In this document: positions 1 to 7,200 of the stretch, in pieces
Numbering within the stretch: position 1 is the first letter of the stretch
Layout: each line of letters opens with the position of its first letter
Assembly (NCBI GenBank): GCA_964530165.1
Contig: CAZGYE010000238.1
Span: forward strand, 1 to 9,313
Direction of reading: 5' to 3'
DNA length: 9,313 nucleotides
Source of the DNA: CAZGYE01 sp964530165
Lineage (GTDB): Bacteria > Planctomycetota > Planctomycetia > Planctomycetales > Planctomycetaceae
The notes under the pieces: generated by a model
The model's input: the letters and a program-made list of their open reading frames with translations, nothing else
What the model was told of the DNA's origin: nothing
The model's database searches: none
Translations under genes and position numbers: made by a program

Positions 1-401
1 CCGACGTGTTTGACCCGTGGTCCGTCACCGTCCGTTTGCCGAACGCTCACCAAGGCCCGAACGAGCACGCGTTCCATCTGCTCGAGATCGAACGGCTTGA
101 CGATGTACTCAAACGCCCCGTTGCGAACCGCCTCGACCGCTGTGCGAAGATCGCCGTAAGCGGTGATGACCACGACCGGCACATCACCGATCCGCTGTCG
201 GAAATGCTTGATCGCCGACAGTCCATCCATGCCGGGCAGCCGCACGTCGAGAACAATCAGGTCCGGCTTTTCCTGCTCGACCAGTTCGAGCGCCCGCTCT
301 GCCGAGGAGGCACTTTTGACCTCGTGACCGATGCTCTCACCCAACCGGGTTAACCCCCAGCAGATCGTCTGTTCGTCGTCAACGACCAGCAACTTCGACA
401 T
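1..401 (-). CDS. Response regulator, N-terminal receiver domain (partial, runs off left edge)
   Basis: This is the receiver domain of a two-component response regulator; 133 codons are visible and the C-terminal output domain lies outside the window. It begins MSKLLVVDDEQTIC, with the acidic pocket at D8-D9, the phospho-acceptor D52 in VLDVRLPGMDG, the conserved T80 in VITAYGD and K102 in YIVKPFDLEQM. The ITAYGD and VKPFDLEQ wording resembles NtrC-type (sigma-54 activator) receivers, but that output type is inferred only. The ATG at 399-401 has a strong Shine-Dalgarno sequence (GGAGAGGG, minus strand of 405-412). The start overlaps the last 23 bp of the upstream histidine kinase gene, which implies translational coupling and a cognate pair. 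The kinase would phosphorylate D52 in the cytoplasm. Confidence 0.93.
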   Translation of the reverse strand, partial: MSKLLVVDDEQTICWGLTRLGESIGHEVKSASSAERALELVEQEKPDLIVLDVRLPGMDGLSAIKHFRQRIGDVPVVVITAYGDLRTAVEAVRNGAFEYIVKPFDLEQMERVLVRALVSVRQTDGDGPRVKHV

Positions 402-1800
402 ATTCCCTCTCCACGCTGAACAAGGGAAGCTCCACGCGGAAGCAGGTCATTTCGCCGCGACGCTCCCAACGAATCTCGCTGCCGTGCTGCTCGGCAACCT
501 CTCTGGCAACCGACAGACCCAAGCCGGTGCCGTCGGCTTTCCCGGTGACCAACGGCTCGAACATTCTGTCACGTATTTCGCCGGCCGGCCCGGTCCCGGA
601 GTCTTTCACTTCTAGCAAGACCCGTCCATGCTCTGGCTGGAGAATCTCGACAACCACTCTGCCTCGATCCGGCTGACTTCTCTTCTCGTCATGCTGCACA
701 GCCGCGTCGACGGCATTTAGCAACAGGTTGACGACCAGTTGCTCCAGCAGATCAGCGTCTCCATTGACCGACGCCGGCGTCTGTGGTGCGACCCATTTCA
801 GGTCGATCCCGACATGTTCGGCGGCGGGATGAACTAAGGAAACGGCATTCTCGACTACCGAGGCCAGATTGACTTGTGCATGCGGTTTCGACGGCTGGCT
901 TCGGCTCGTCAAAAATTGCTGCAAGTATCTCTCCATCAGGGCAAGCTGCCGTTTCGCCACATCCAGCGTCCCCCCGGCTTCCACGACGGGACACTCGCGG
1001 CGATGCAGGTCGAGCGCCATGCGGCATCCCGTGGCGGCGTTTCGCAACTGATGCGCAATCCCACCGCTCACTTGACCCAGCGTCCGCAGTTGCTCGTTCC
1101 GACGCACTTCCTCCTCGAACCGGGTCAACATCGCGGCCATCCGATTGATGGACTGTCCGAGGTCCAGCATCTCGTCATTCCGTCGAGACAAGGACATGGG
1201 CTGAAAATCCCCATGCGCAATCCGATCGACCTGGCTGCGCAATTGTTCGAGCGGGCGAGTCACATGCGAGGCAATCACCACGGCCAATAGCACGACCATG
1301 ACTAGGGCGGCGGCGCCGACCCACAGAGGCGGGGTCACAGCATCCCGCCAGGCGGCGCGATAATGTTCCTCAGGGTACAAGATGTGCAGCAAGATTGGGG
1401 CGTCTGCAGTGGACCGGCGAGCGAGTCGGATGACAGCGTGAAAATATCGCTCCTTCCCCACTTGAATCGCCTCTCCCAACGTGATGTGTTTCGAATGCCG
1501 CCCGGACTCCTGCAAAGTCGGCGGCGTCAACCCATCCCGACTCGACGCGAGAATCTTTCCCGACGTGTCAGTCACAACGAAGTCTGCGCCGGACAGTCCG
1601 CGCGTCTGCGCTAAGACGGCGTCGGTCAATGGAAAGCTGGAATCAGCCAGCGTGTCAGCCACGTCGCACAACTGACGTTGAATGTGCGTCTTCACCCTGC
1701 GGACAGAGAGGTACGCATTCAACACGCTCACTCCCGCCAGCGTACCGAGCATCACTCCCGCCATCGGCAACAGAATCTGATATCGCAACCTCCAGCGCAT
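379..1800 (-). CDS. Membrane-bound sensor histidine kinase (HAMP, HisKA-type, HATPase)
   Basis: The 473-residue protein senses a signal outside the membrane, autophosphorylates on His and passes phosphate to the adjacent response regulator. Visible order: first membrane helix about 9-31, an extracytoplasmic segment about 32-157 (containing FVVTDTSGKILASS, suggestive of a Cache/PAS-like fold), second helix about 158-179, HAMP about 180-232, H-box GGIAHQLRNAATG with H250, N-box around 352-366 (N358, N362), G1 DSGTG at 400-404, F-box FEPLVTGK at 414-421 and G2 GTGLGLS at 424-430. The H-box reads HQLRN rather than the commoner HELRN/HEIRN. I chose ATG 1800 because GGGGAGGG stands just upstream; an in-frame GTG at 1860 would add 20 residues but lies upstream of the likely transcription start. 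The signal sensed is unknown. Confidence 0.94.
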   Translation of the reverse strand: MRWRLRYQILLPMAGVMLGTLAGVSVLNAYLSVRRVKTHIQRQLCDVADTLADSSFPLTDAVLAQTRGLSGADFVVTDTSGKILASSRDGLTPPTLQESGRHSKHITLGEAIQVGKERYFHAVIRLARRSTADAPILLHILYPEEHYRAAWRDAVTPPLWVGAAALVMVVLLAVVIASHVTRPLEQLRSQVDRIAHGDFQPMSLSRRNDEMLDLGQSINRMAAMLTRFEEEVRRNEQLRTLGQVSGGIAHQLRNAATGCRMALDLHRRECPVVEAGGTLDVAKRQLALMERYLQQFLTSRSQPSKPHAQVNLASVVENAVSLVHPAAEHVGIDLKWVAPQTPASVNGDADLLEQLVVNLLLNAVDAAVQHDEKRSQPDRGRVVVEILQPEHGRVLLEVKDSGTGPAGEIRDRMFEPLVTGKADGTGLGLSVAREVAEQHGSEIRWERRGEMTCFRVELPLFSVEREYVEVAGR

Positions 1801-1841
1801 GAGAACCCTCCCCGTGCCGACGCAATCATTCGCACACCTTG

Positions 1842-1870
1842 ATGATACGAACCTCGGCACCCGCGTTCAA
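1842..1870 (-). promoter_or_regulatory. Candidate sigma-70-type promoter of the histidine kinase operon
   Basis: Reading the minus strand, TTGAAC (1865-1870) is followed after exactly 17 bp by TATCAT (1842-1847). This matches TTGACA at 4/6 and TATAAT at 5/6. Transcription would start near 1835, giving a leader of about 35 nt before ATG 1800. The placement supports the ATG start over GTG 1860, which would fall inside the promoter. Planctomycete promoter consensus is poorly known, so this is a pattern match only. Confidence 0.4.
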
Positions 1871-2000
1871 TCAAGAGCATCGATCGGGGTGCATCGGCGC
1901 CGTCCTTTCGAGAGAGCACAACCGCACGTGTCGGTTTTTTCGCCAGTGACGTCGGAAAACTCGCCGCGTCGATGGCTGTCGACCGACTGGAAAGAACCAG

Positions 2001-2121
2001 CCCGGATTATTTATAGAAACCCAAACCGACGACTTGTCGTCGTTCTCACGTGCCATGAAACCAGTGGATTCCGACAAGTTGTCGGCTTGGGTGCCACGAT
2101 GATAGCCTATGAATCATTCGC
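2001..2121. mobile_element. MITE-like palindromic element, copy 1
   Basis: This is a 121-bp non-coding element with degenerate terminal inverted repeats: left CCCGGATTATTTATAG (2001-2016) and right CTATGAATCATTCGC (2107-2121). Just inside are inverted segments ACCCAAACCGAC and GTCGGCTTGGGT. The inner halves are themselves palindromes: CGACGACTTGTCGTCG (2027-2042) and CCGACAAGTTGTCGG (2071-2085). The bases ACCAG flank both sides (1996-2000 and 2122-2126) and could be a 5-bp target-site duplication. Copy 2 has the same layout in the same orientation. No transposase is encoded, so movement would need one supplied in trans; the end sequence reminds me of IS1380-family elements, but this is unverified. 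Confidence 0.7.
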
Positions 2122-2144
2122 ACCAGGTATTGCCGTGATGGGTC

Positions 2145-2160
2145 TGGCATGAAATGTGCT
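2145..2160 (+). promoter_or_regulatory. Possible sigma-54 (-24/-12) promoter motif
   Basis: TGGCATGAAATGTGCT has GG (2146-2147) and GC (2158-2159) separated by 10 bp, as in the -24/-12 consensus TGGCAC-N5-TTGC, with 5/6 and 3/4 matches to the two boxes. It points toward the DUF1559 gene about 250 bp downstream, and MITE-like copy 2 would lie in the leader. A single match of this strength could arise by chance. The neighbouring regulator may be of NtrC type, but its output domain is not visible. Confidence 0.22.
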
Positions 2161-2192
2161 TAGGGTATCCGTCTCAGTGGAGAAGCCCTTGG

Positions 2193-2362
2193 CCCGGATT
2201 ATTCATAGAAACCCAAACCGACGACTTGTCGTCGCTGGATGTGTCGACTTGTCGTCGCTGGATGTGTCGACTTGTCGTCGCTGGATGTGTCGTGAAACCA
2301 GTGGATTCCGACAACAAGTTGTCGGCTTGGGTATCACCACGACAGCCTATGAATAATCCGGG
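2193..2362. mobile_element. MITE-like palindromic element, copy 2 (expanded)
   Basis: This 170-bp element has perfect 16-bp terminal inverted repeats, CCCGGATTATTCATAG (2193-2208) and CTATGAATAATCCGGG (2347-2362), extendable by one G/C pair outward. Subterminal ACCCAAACCGAC (2211-2222) faces GTCGGCTTGGGT (2321-2332), one mismatch from a perfect inverted pair. Internal hairpins are CGACGACTTGTCGTCG (2219-2234) and CCGACAACAAGTTGTCGG (2308-2325). It is the same element as copy 1 (2001-2121) plus two extra 23-bp units and a 3-bp insertion, which accounts for nearly all of the length difference. I see no clear target-site duplication. It ends 48 bp before the DUF1559 start codon. Confidence 0.8.
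2222..2290. repeat. Three perfect 23-bp tandem repeats inside MITE-like copy 2
   Basis: The units are 2222-2244, 2245-2267 and 2268-2290. Each begins CGACTTGTCGTCG and ends CTGGATGTGT, with no mismatches between units. Copy 1 has only one diverged unit at the equivalent place (from 2030). Perfect identity suggests recent expansion by slippage or unequal crossing-over, so the number of units may vary between strains. The unit carries TCGACTTGTCG, able to form a small hairpin. Confidence 0.92.
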
Positions 2363-2410
2363 CTGGGGAATCTCATGGCGACTCTAAATATCTGAAGAGA
2401 GGATCCATGT

Positions 2411-3427
2411 ATGCGAAGACGCCGTGCTTTTACGCTGATCGAGTTGCTGGTGGTGATTGCGATCATTGCCATTTTGATCGCCCTGTTGCTTCCCGCCGTC
2501 CAGCAGGCCCGCGAGGCGGCCAGACGGTCTCAATGCAAGAACAATCTCAAGCAGCTTGGCCTGGCCATTCACAATTACGTCGACGTCTACCAAGTCCTGC
2601 CGCCGGGAGCTGCCTTGGACCTGTCGATCGTCAATGGGACTGTCACCGGCAACAACGGCTCGTGGGGCGTGCATGGCCGGATTCTGCCGTATCTGGAGCA
2701 GGGCAGCTTGTACAACGAGGTGGACCTCACCATCGCCTGGGATTTTCAACCGGTCATTGATGCTCTCAAGATTCCGACCTACGCGTGTCCCAGCGATCCG
2801 AAAAGCGACAAAGCCCGCGGCTTCAGCGACTCACGGCCGACGTTGTACCCGACGAACTATGGATTCAATTACGGGACCTGGTTCGTCTTCGACCCGGTCA
2901 CCGGCAAGGGCGGCGATGGAGCGTTCTATCCGAACTCGAAGCTCTCCCTGGCCACCTTTACCGATGGGACGAGTCACACACTCCTGGCGGCCGAAGTGAA
3001 AGCCTGGACAAACTATACCCGAAACGCCGGCCCGCCTAGCACCACCATCCCGGCGACCGTTGCGGATGCTCTCGCCGCCGTCGCCTCCGGCGCGGCGGGG
3101 AACCTCAAGACCACCGGACACACCGAATGGCCCGACGGCCGCGTCCACCACACGGGCGTCACGGTCACCCTGGTGCCCAACACGCCGGTTGAATTCACTA
3201 CGGGAGGAACGACCTACCAAGATTACAACTCCTGGCAGGAGGGCAAGAACAACGGTTCCGGCAGCTTCCCCTCCTACGCGATCATCACGTCCCGCAGCTT
3301 CCACGAGGGGGGCGTCAACGTCGTCCTGATGGACGGCTCCGCCCGCTCAGTCAGCGAGAACATCGACCTGGGTGTTTGGCGGGCTCTGGGGACGCGCGAT
3401 GGCGGTGAAGTCATCGGCGAGTTTTAG
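2411..3427 (+). CDS. DUF1559 protein with type II pseudopilin-like N-terminus and H-X9-DG tail
   Basis: This 338-residue protein belongs to the large planctomycete DUF1559 family, whose function is unproven. Residues 2-6 are RRRRA, followed by FTLIELLVVIAIIAIL, the prepilin cleavage/methylation signal and single membrane helix (about 8-28), with F7 as +1 and E11 as +5. Position -1 is Ala instead of the usual Gly. PAVQQAREAARRSQCKNNLKQLGLAIHNY (29-56) is the family signature region, followed by YACPSDP (124-130) and FTDGTSHTLLAAEVK (183-197). Near the C-terminus H298 is followed by nine residues and DG (308-309), the H-X9-DG motif, then LGVWRALGTRDGGE. It is expected to be anchored in the cytoplasmic membrane or assembled in a pilus/secretion-like structure. 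The start is ATG 2411, with AGAGAGGA at 2396-2403; an out-of-frame ATG lies at 2407. Confidence 0.95.
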   Translation: MRRRRAFTLIELLVVIAIIAILIALLLPAVQQAREAARRSQCKNNLKQLGLAIHNYVDVYQVLPPGAALDLSIVNGTVTGNNGSWGVHGRILPYLEQGSLYNEVDLTIAWDFQPVIDALKIPTYACPSDPKSDKARGFSDSRPTLYPTNYGFNYGTWFVFDPVTGKGGDGAFYPNSKLSLATFTDGTSHTLLAAEVKAWTNYTRNAGPPSTTIPATVADALAAVASGAAGNLKTTGHTEWPDGRVHHTGVTVTLVPNTPVEFTTGGTTYQDYNSWQEGKNNGSGSFPSYAIITSRSFHEGGVNVVLMDGSARSVSENIDLGVWRALGTRDGGEVIGEF

Positions 3428-3587
3428 AGCTCGGTTTGAAAAGAATGTGGCGTTCCGCACGCTAAGAGCGAGAATTTCCTGCTACAATAACCCATAGGGG
3501 CTGTTAGCCACGGATGAATATCCGCGGGGTTTCACCCGCGGCTGGAGTTTGCTGACGGAGTGCCCGCCGTGTGAAATGAGGTGTGTC
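3428..3587. other. Spacer between the DUF1559 gene and the secreted toroid protein
   Basis: This 160-bp gap contains TACAAT at 3483-3488, which looks like a -10 box but has no -35 partner at 16-18 bp, then a palindromic repeat (3506-3543), then the Shine-Dalgarno GAGGTG (3578-3583) of the next gene. I see no clear intrinsic terminator after the DUF1559 stop codon. Confidence 0.5.
3506..3543. repeat. Palindromic repeat, GGATGAATATCC family, copy 1
   Basis: The element contains CGGATGAATATCCG followed by CCGCGGG-GTTTCA-CCCGCGG, so it can fold either as two small hairpins or as one longer one (AGCCACGG against CCGCGGCT, one mismatch). The same core, GGATGAATATCCGCGGG, recurs at 7166-7182, followed in both by a pyrimidine-purine stretch and TTCACCCGC. 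It is a dispersed REP-like element of the kind common in planctomycete intergenic DNA. It could act as an RNA stem in the leader of the downstream gene. Confidence 0.75.
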
Positions 3588-4763
3588 ATGAATCGGATGA
3601 AATCCCGTGCGACAGTGACAGGGTTTGCGGTCGCCCTCGTATTGAGTTTTCTGCTTGCCGACATGTTTCCGGCAGTCTCGGCGCCACCCGAGGCGAAGAA
3701 GACCACGATCGGACCCAGCCCATCGCTTCTCCGGCAGTGTCGGCAGCGGGCGATCAACTTCTTGCGCAACAGCCAGGCGGACGATGGTAGCTGGACCATT
3801 CCCAACGCGCCGGGCATCACCGGGTTGATCACCGCCGCGCTGCTGCAAACCGGACTCCCCACGGACGACCCGATGCTGGCGCGGTCGCTCGAGCACCTTT
3901 GGGGCTTCGTCCAGAAAGACGGCGGCATTTACGACGCCAAGACCCAGCACCGCAATTACGAAACCTGCATCGCGGTGATGGCTTTCGACGCGGCCAACCA
4001 GGGCGGAAAGTACGACAAGCTCATTTCTGGAGCCGAGAAGTTCCTGCGGAACCTGCAATGGGACCAGGGTGAAGGGCTGGAGAGTTCGGACACGGCATTC
4101 GGCGGAGCCGGTTATGGAAAGCATGAGCGGCCCGACCTATCGAACACCCAGTTTCTCATCGAAGCACTCAAGACGGCCGGCGTGAAAGAAGACGACCCCG
4201 CCATGAAGAACGCATTGGTGTTCGTCTCCCGCTGTCAGAACCTCGAGAGCGAGCACAACACCTCTCCGCACGCCACCAAAGTGGACGACGGCGGCTTCTA
4301 CTACACGGTGGCCGCCGGCGGAAGCTCGCAAGCCGGGCTGACTCCCAACGGCGGTCTGCGATCCTACGGCAGCATGACCTATGCCGGGTTGAAGAGTATG
4401 ATCTACGCTGGTTTGAAGGCCGACGATCAGCGGGTTAAGGCGGCCTTCGGTTGGATTCAGAAGTTCTACACCGTCGAGGAGAACCCGGGCCTCGGCAAGC
4501 AGGGGCTGTTCTACTATTACCAGACGTTCGCCAAGACGCTGGCCGCGTTGGACCGCGATTACGTCGCGGACGCGAAAGGCAAACGGCACGATTGGCGCAA
4601 AGATCTCACACACCAGTTGGCCAAAATGCAAAAGCCCAACGGTAGCTGGGTGAACTCCAGCGACCGCTGGTACGAAGGCGATCCAAATCTCGTCACGGCC
4701 TACGCATTGATGGCGCTGGCTTATTGCGATCCGAAACCGACGCAATCGCCTTCCGGAAAATAG
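3588..4763 (+). CDS. Secreted squalene-cyclase/prenyltransferase-repeat protein of unknown function
   Basis: This 391-residue protein has the alpha/alpha-toroid repeats of the squalene cyclase/prenyltransferase superfamily. A signal peptide is visible: MNRMKSR, a hydrophobic core about 8-26, then PAVSA (28-32), although Pro at +1 after A32 is poor for signal peptidase I. QW-type motifs are AINFLRNSQADDGSW (55-69) and LAKMQKPNGSW (344-354). Other family-like stretches are GGAGYGKHERPDLSNTQF (172-189), DDGGFYYT (233-240), NGGLRSYGSMTYAGLKS (254-270) and EGDPNLVTAYALMAL (363-377). I find no DXDD motif, so it is unlikely to be an active class II terpene cyclase, and it is shorter than hopene cyclases (over 600 residues). 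I chose ATG 3588 because of GAGGTG at 3578-3583; a TTG at 3549 would add 13 unsupported residues. It is convergent with queC, 5 bp away. Confidence 0.9.
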   Translation: MNRMKSRATVTGFAVALVLSFLLADMFPAVSAPPEAKKTTIGPSPSLLRQCRQRAINFLRNSQADDGSWTIPNAPGITGLITAALLQTGLPTDDPMLARSLEHLWGFVQKDGGIYDAKTQHRNYETCIAVMAFDAANQGGKYDKLISGAEKFLRNLQWDQGEGLESSDTAFGGAGYGKHERPDLSNTQFLIEALKTAGVKEDDPAMKNALVFVSRCQNLESEHNTSPHATKVDDGGFYYTVAAGGSSQAGLTPNGGLRSYGSMTYAGLKSMIYAGLKADDQRVKAAFGWIQKFYTVEENPGLGKQGLFYYYQTFAKTLAALDRDYVADAKGKRHDWRKDLTHQLAKMQKPNGSWVNSSDRWYEGDPNLVTAYALMALAYCDPKPTQSPSGK

Positions 4764-4768
4764 TTGGA

Positions 4769-5470
4769 TCAACGAACGACGTAATGCAGCGGATCGGTCA
4801 GACCGGCCTCCGCGAAACCTTTCAACCTGAGCCGGCAGGAGTCGCAGCGGCCGCATGGCCGGCCGGTTGCATCCGGATCGTAGCAGCTATGCGTCAGGCC
4901 GTAGTCGACGCCAAGCTCACCGCCCTGCTCAATGATTTCCTTTTTGGTCAGCGAGATCAAGGGTGTGTGGATGACGAACGTGCCGGCGCCTTCCACGCTG
5001 GCTTTGGTCGCCAACTCAGCCAGGCTGGTGAAGGCCTCGATGAACTCTCTCCGGCAATCGGGATAGCCGCTGTAGTCGATCGCGTTGACACCGATGAATA
5101 TGTCGAACGCTCCCAAGACTTCCGCCCAGCCCAGGGCGATAGAAAGAAACACCGTGTTGCGGGCCGGCACATAGGTGATCGGGATGCCGGTTTCAATTTC
5201 CGCGTCCGAACGGTCCTTGGGCACCTCGATGTCGTCGGTCAGCGCCGACCCGCCGAACGCCTGCAGGTCCAACCGAAACACGACGTGCCGCTGAACGCCC
5301 TGAGCGGCACACACACGACGGGCCGCTTCCAACTCGAACCGGTGTCGCTGCCCGTAGTCGAACGACAGCGCATACAGTTCGAACCCGCGACCGGCCGCGA
5401 TGGCCAAGACGGTGGCCGAGTCCAATCCGCCGCTGACCAGCACCACTGCACGCTTCCGCTTGTTCGCCAT
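4769..5470 (-). CDS. queC: 7-cyano-7-deazaguanine (preQ0) synthase QueC
   Basis: QueC converts 7-carboxy-7-deazaguanine plus ammonia to preQ0 using ATP, the last step before queuosine-specific reactions. The 233 residues match the family's usual size. The ATP-pyrophosphatase P-loop SGGLDS is at 13-18, followed by ALSFDYGQRHRFEL (34-47), TYVPARNTVFLSIAL (99-113) and GVNAIDYSGYPDCR (127-140). The zinc site is complete: C196 in THSCYDP, then C206, C209 and C212 in CGRCDSC. It starts at ATG 5468-5470, with GGGAG on the minus strand about 10 nt upstream. It stands alone here without queD, queE or queF. Its stop is 5 bp from that of the converging secreted protein gene, so the two messages must share or overlap their 3' ends. 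Confidence 0.97.
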   Translation of the reverse strand: MANKRKRAVVLVSGGLDSATVLAIAAGRGFELYALSFDYGQRHRFELEAARRVCAAQGVQRHVVFRLDLQAFGGSALTDDIEVPKDRSDAEIETGIPITYVPARNTVFLSIALGWAEVLGAFDIFIGVNAIDYSGYPDCRREFIEAFTSLAELATKASVEGAGTFVIHTPLISLTKKEIIEQGGELGVDYGLTHSCYDPDATGRPCGRCDSCRLRLKGFAEAGLTDPLHYVVR

Positions 5471-5529
5471 GATTGCACCGCTCCCGCAATCCGACCCACT
5501 ACTGCGTCACAGCTGATTTGGCGGGTGTC

Positions 5530-5587
5530 GTGGGGCAGGCTTTCCAGCCTGCCGATCGGCCGTGGCAGGCTGGAAAGCCTGCCCCAC
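5530..5587. repeat. Nested double palindrome (GGCAGGCTTTCCAGCCTGCC repeat pair)
   Basis: The left arm is 5530-5553 and the right arm 5564-5587; they are perfect 24-nt reverse complements separated by the 10-bp spacer GATCGGCCGT. Each arm is also a hairpin by itself (GGCAGGCT-TTCC-AGCCTGCC or its complement). The DNA or RNA could therefore form one long stem or two small ones. The left arm plus GATCGGC (31 nt, 5530-5560) recurs identically at 7201-7231. This unit is a frequent dispersed repeat in planctomycete genomes and is often mistranslated as VGQAFQPA. No T-run follows, so it is not a classical terminator. Confidence 0.9.
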
Positions 5588-5669
5588 ATCCAGCCGTCCA
5601 TGCCCTTTCCACTTCGATGAGCCGCTACGTTTCCTGCAGAAGCTAACAGAATCACGGGCATCCAGCCAG

Positions 5670-5698
5670 TTGACCGGACGGGCGGTCGCGTCTAAAGT
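5670..5698 (+). promoter_or_regulatory. Candidate argH promoter
   Basis: TTGACC (5670-5675) and TAAAGT (5693-5698) are separated by 17 bp, matching TTGACA at 5/6 and TATAAT at 4/6. Transcription would begin near 5705, leaving a leader of about 55 nt before the argH start at 5760. No ARG-box or other operator was recognised. Confidence 0.4.
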
Positions 5699-5759
5699 AA
5701 AATCTGACGCATATTTGTGACTTCTTGTTCCACGACCGAGGCAGAGTGGAGACAGCGCC

Positions 5760-7142
<1,383 letters not shown>

Positions 7143-7159
7143 CGGCGAGAAGTTCGATC

Positions 7160-7194
7160 AGCCGCGGATGAATATCCGCGGGTATTCACCCGCC
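7160..7194. repeat. Palindromic repeat, GGATGAATATCC family, copy 2
   Basis: CCGCGGAT-GAAT-ATCCGCGG (7162-7181) forms a perfect 8-bp stem with a 4-nt loop, followed by GTATTCACCCGC. The core matches the repeat at 3506-3543, with the second half shortened here. It lies 19 bp after the argH stop codon, so it could stabilise the argH 3' end; the lack of a T-run argues against intrinsic termination. Confidence 0.8.
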
Positions 7195-7200
7195 CATGTT

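Larger units (their letters stand above)
1871..2410. other. Gene-free spacer dominated by two palindromic elements
   Basis: No reading frame here looks like a protein: the frames open at about 1799-2152 and 2154-2387 run through inverted and tandem repeats and carry no recognisable domain. The 130 bp at 1871-2000 holds nothing I can identify. The rest contains the two MITE-like copies, a 71-bp piece between them, and the 48-bp leader with the Shine-Dalgarno of the DUF1559 gene. The spacer separates the divergently transcribed kinase and DUF1559 genes. Confidence 0.75.
5471..5759. other. Divergent spacer between queC and argH
   Basis: This 289-bp spacer contains no supported gene. It must hold the start signals for both divergent genes. 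It carries a nested double palindrome (5530-5587) nearer queC and a candidate argH promoter (5670-5698). I found no convincing -35/-10 pair for queC. Confidence 0.7.

Noticed and set aside
874..1290. Plus-strand frame of 138 codons opposite the histidine kinase
   Set aside because: It lies entirely antisense to the kinase H-box and HAMP coding sequence and has no recognisable product.
2222..2290. CRISPR-like array
   Set aside because: The 23-bp units are directly adjacent with no spacers, and no cas gene is in the window.
2154..2387. Small open frames on the plus strand across the MITE-like copy 2
   Set aside because: Their sequence is a translation of tandem and inverted repeats, with the 23-bp units shifting frame each time; no start signal or domain is seen.
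3483..3488. TACAAT as a -10 box for the secreted toroid gene
   Set aside because: No TTGACA-like hexamer stands 16-18 bp upstream; TTGAAA at 3436-3441 is too far away.
3588..4763. Squalene-hopene cyclase
   Set aside because: Too short, carries a signal peptide and lacks the DXDD catalytic motif, although QW repeats are present.
4724..5620. Open frame of 298 codons on the plus strand opposite queC
   Set aside because: queC has all its catalytic and zinc residues on the minus strand; the plus-strand frame overlaps it fully and also runs through the palindromic repeat.
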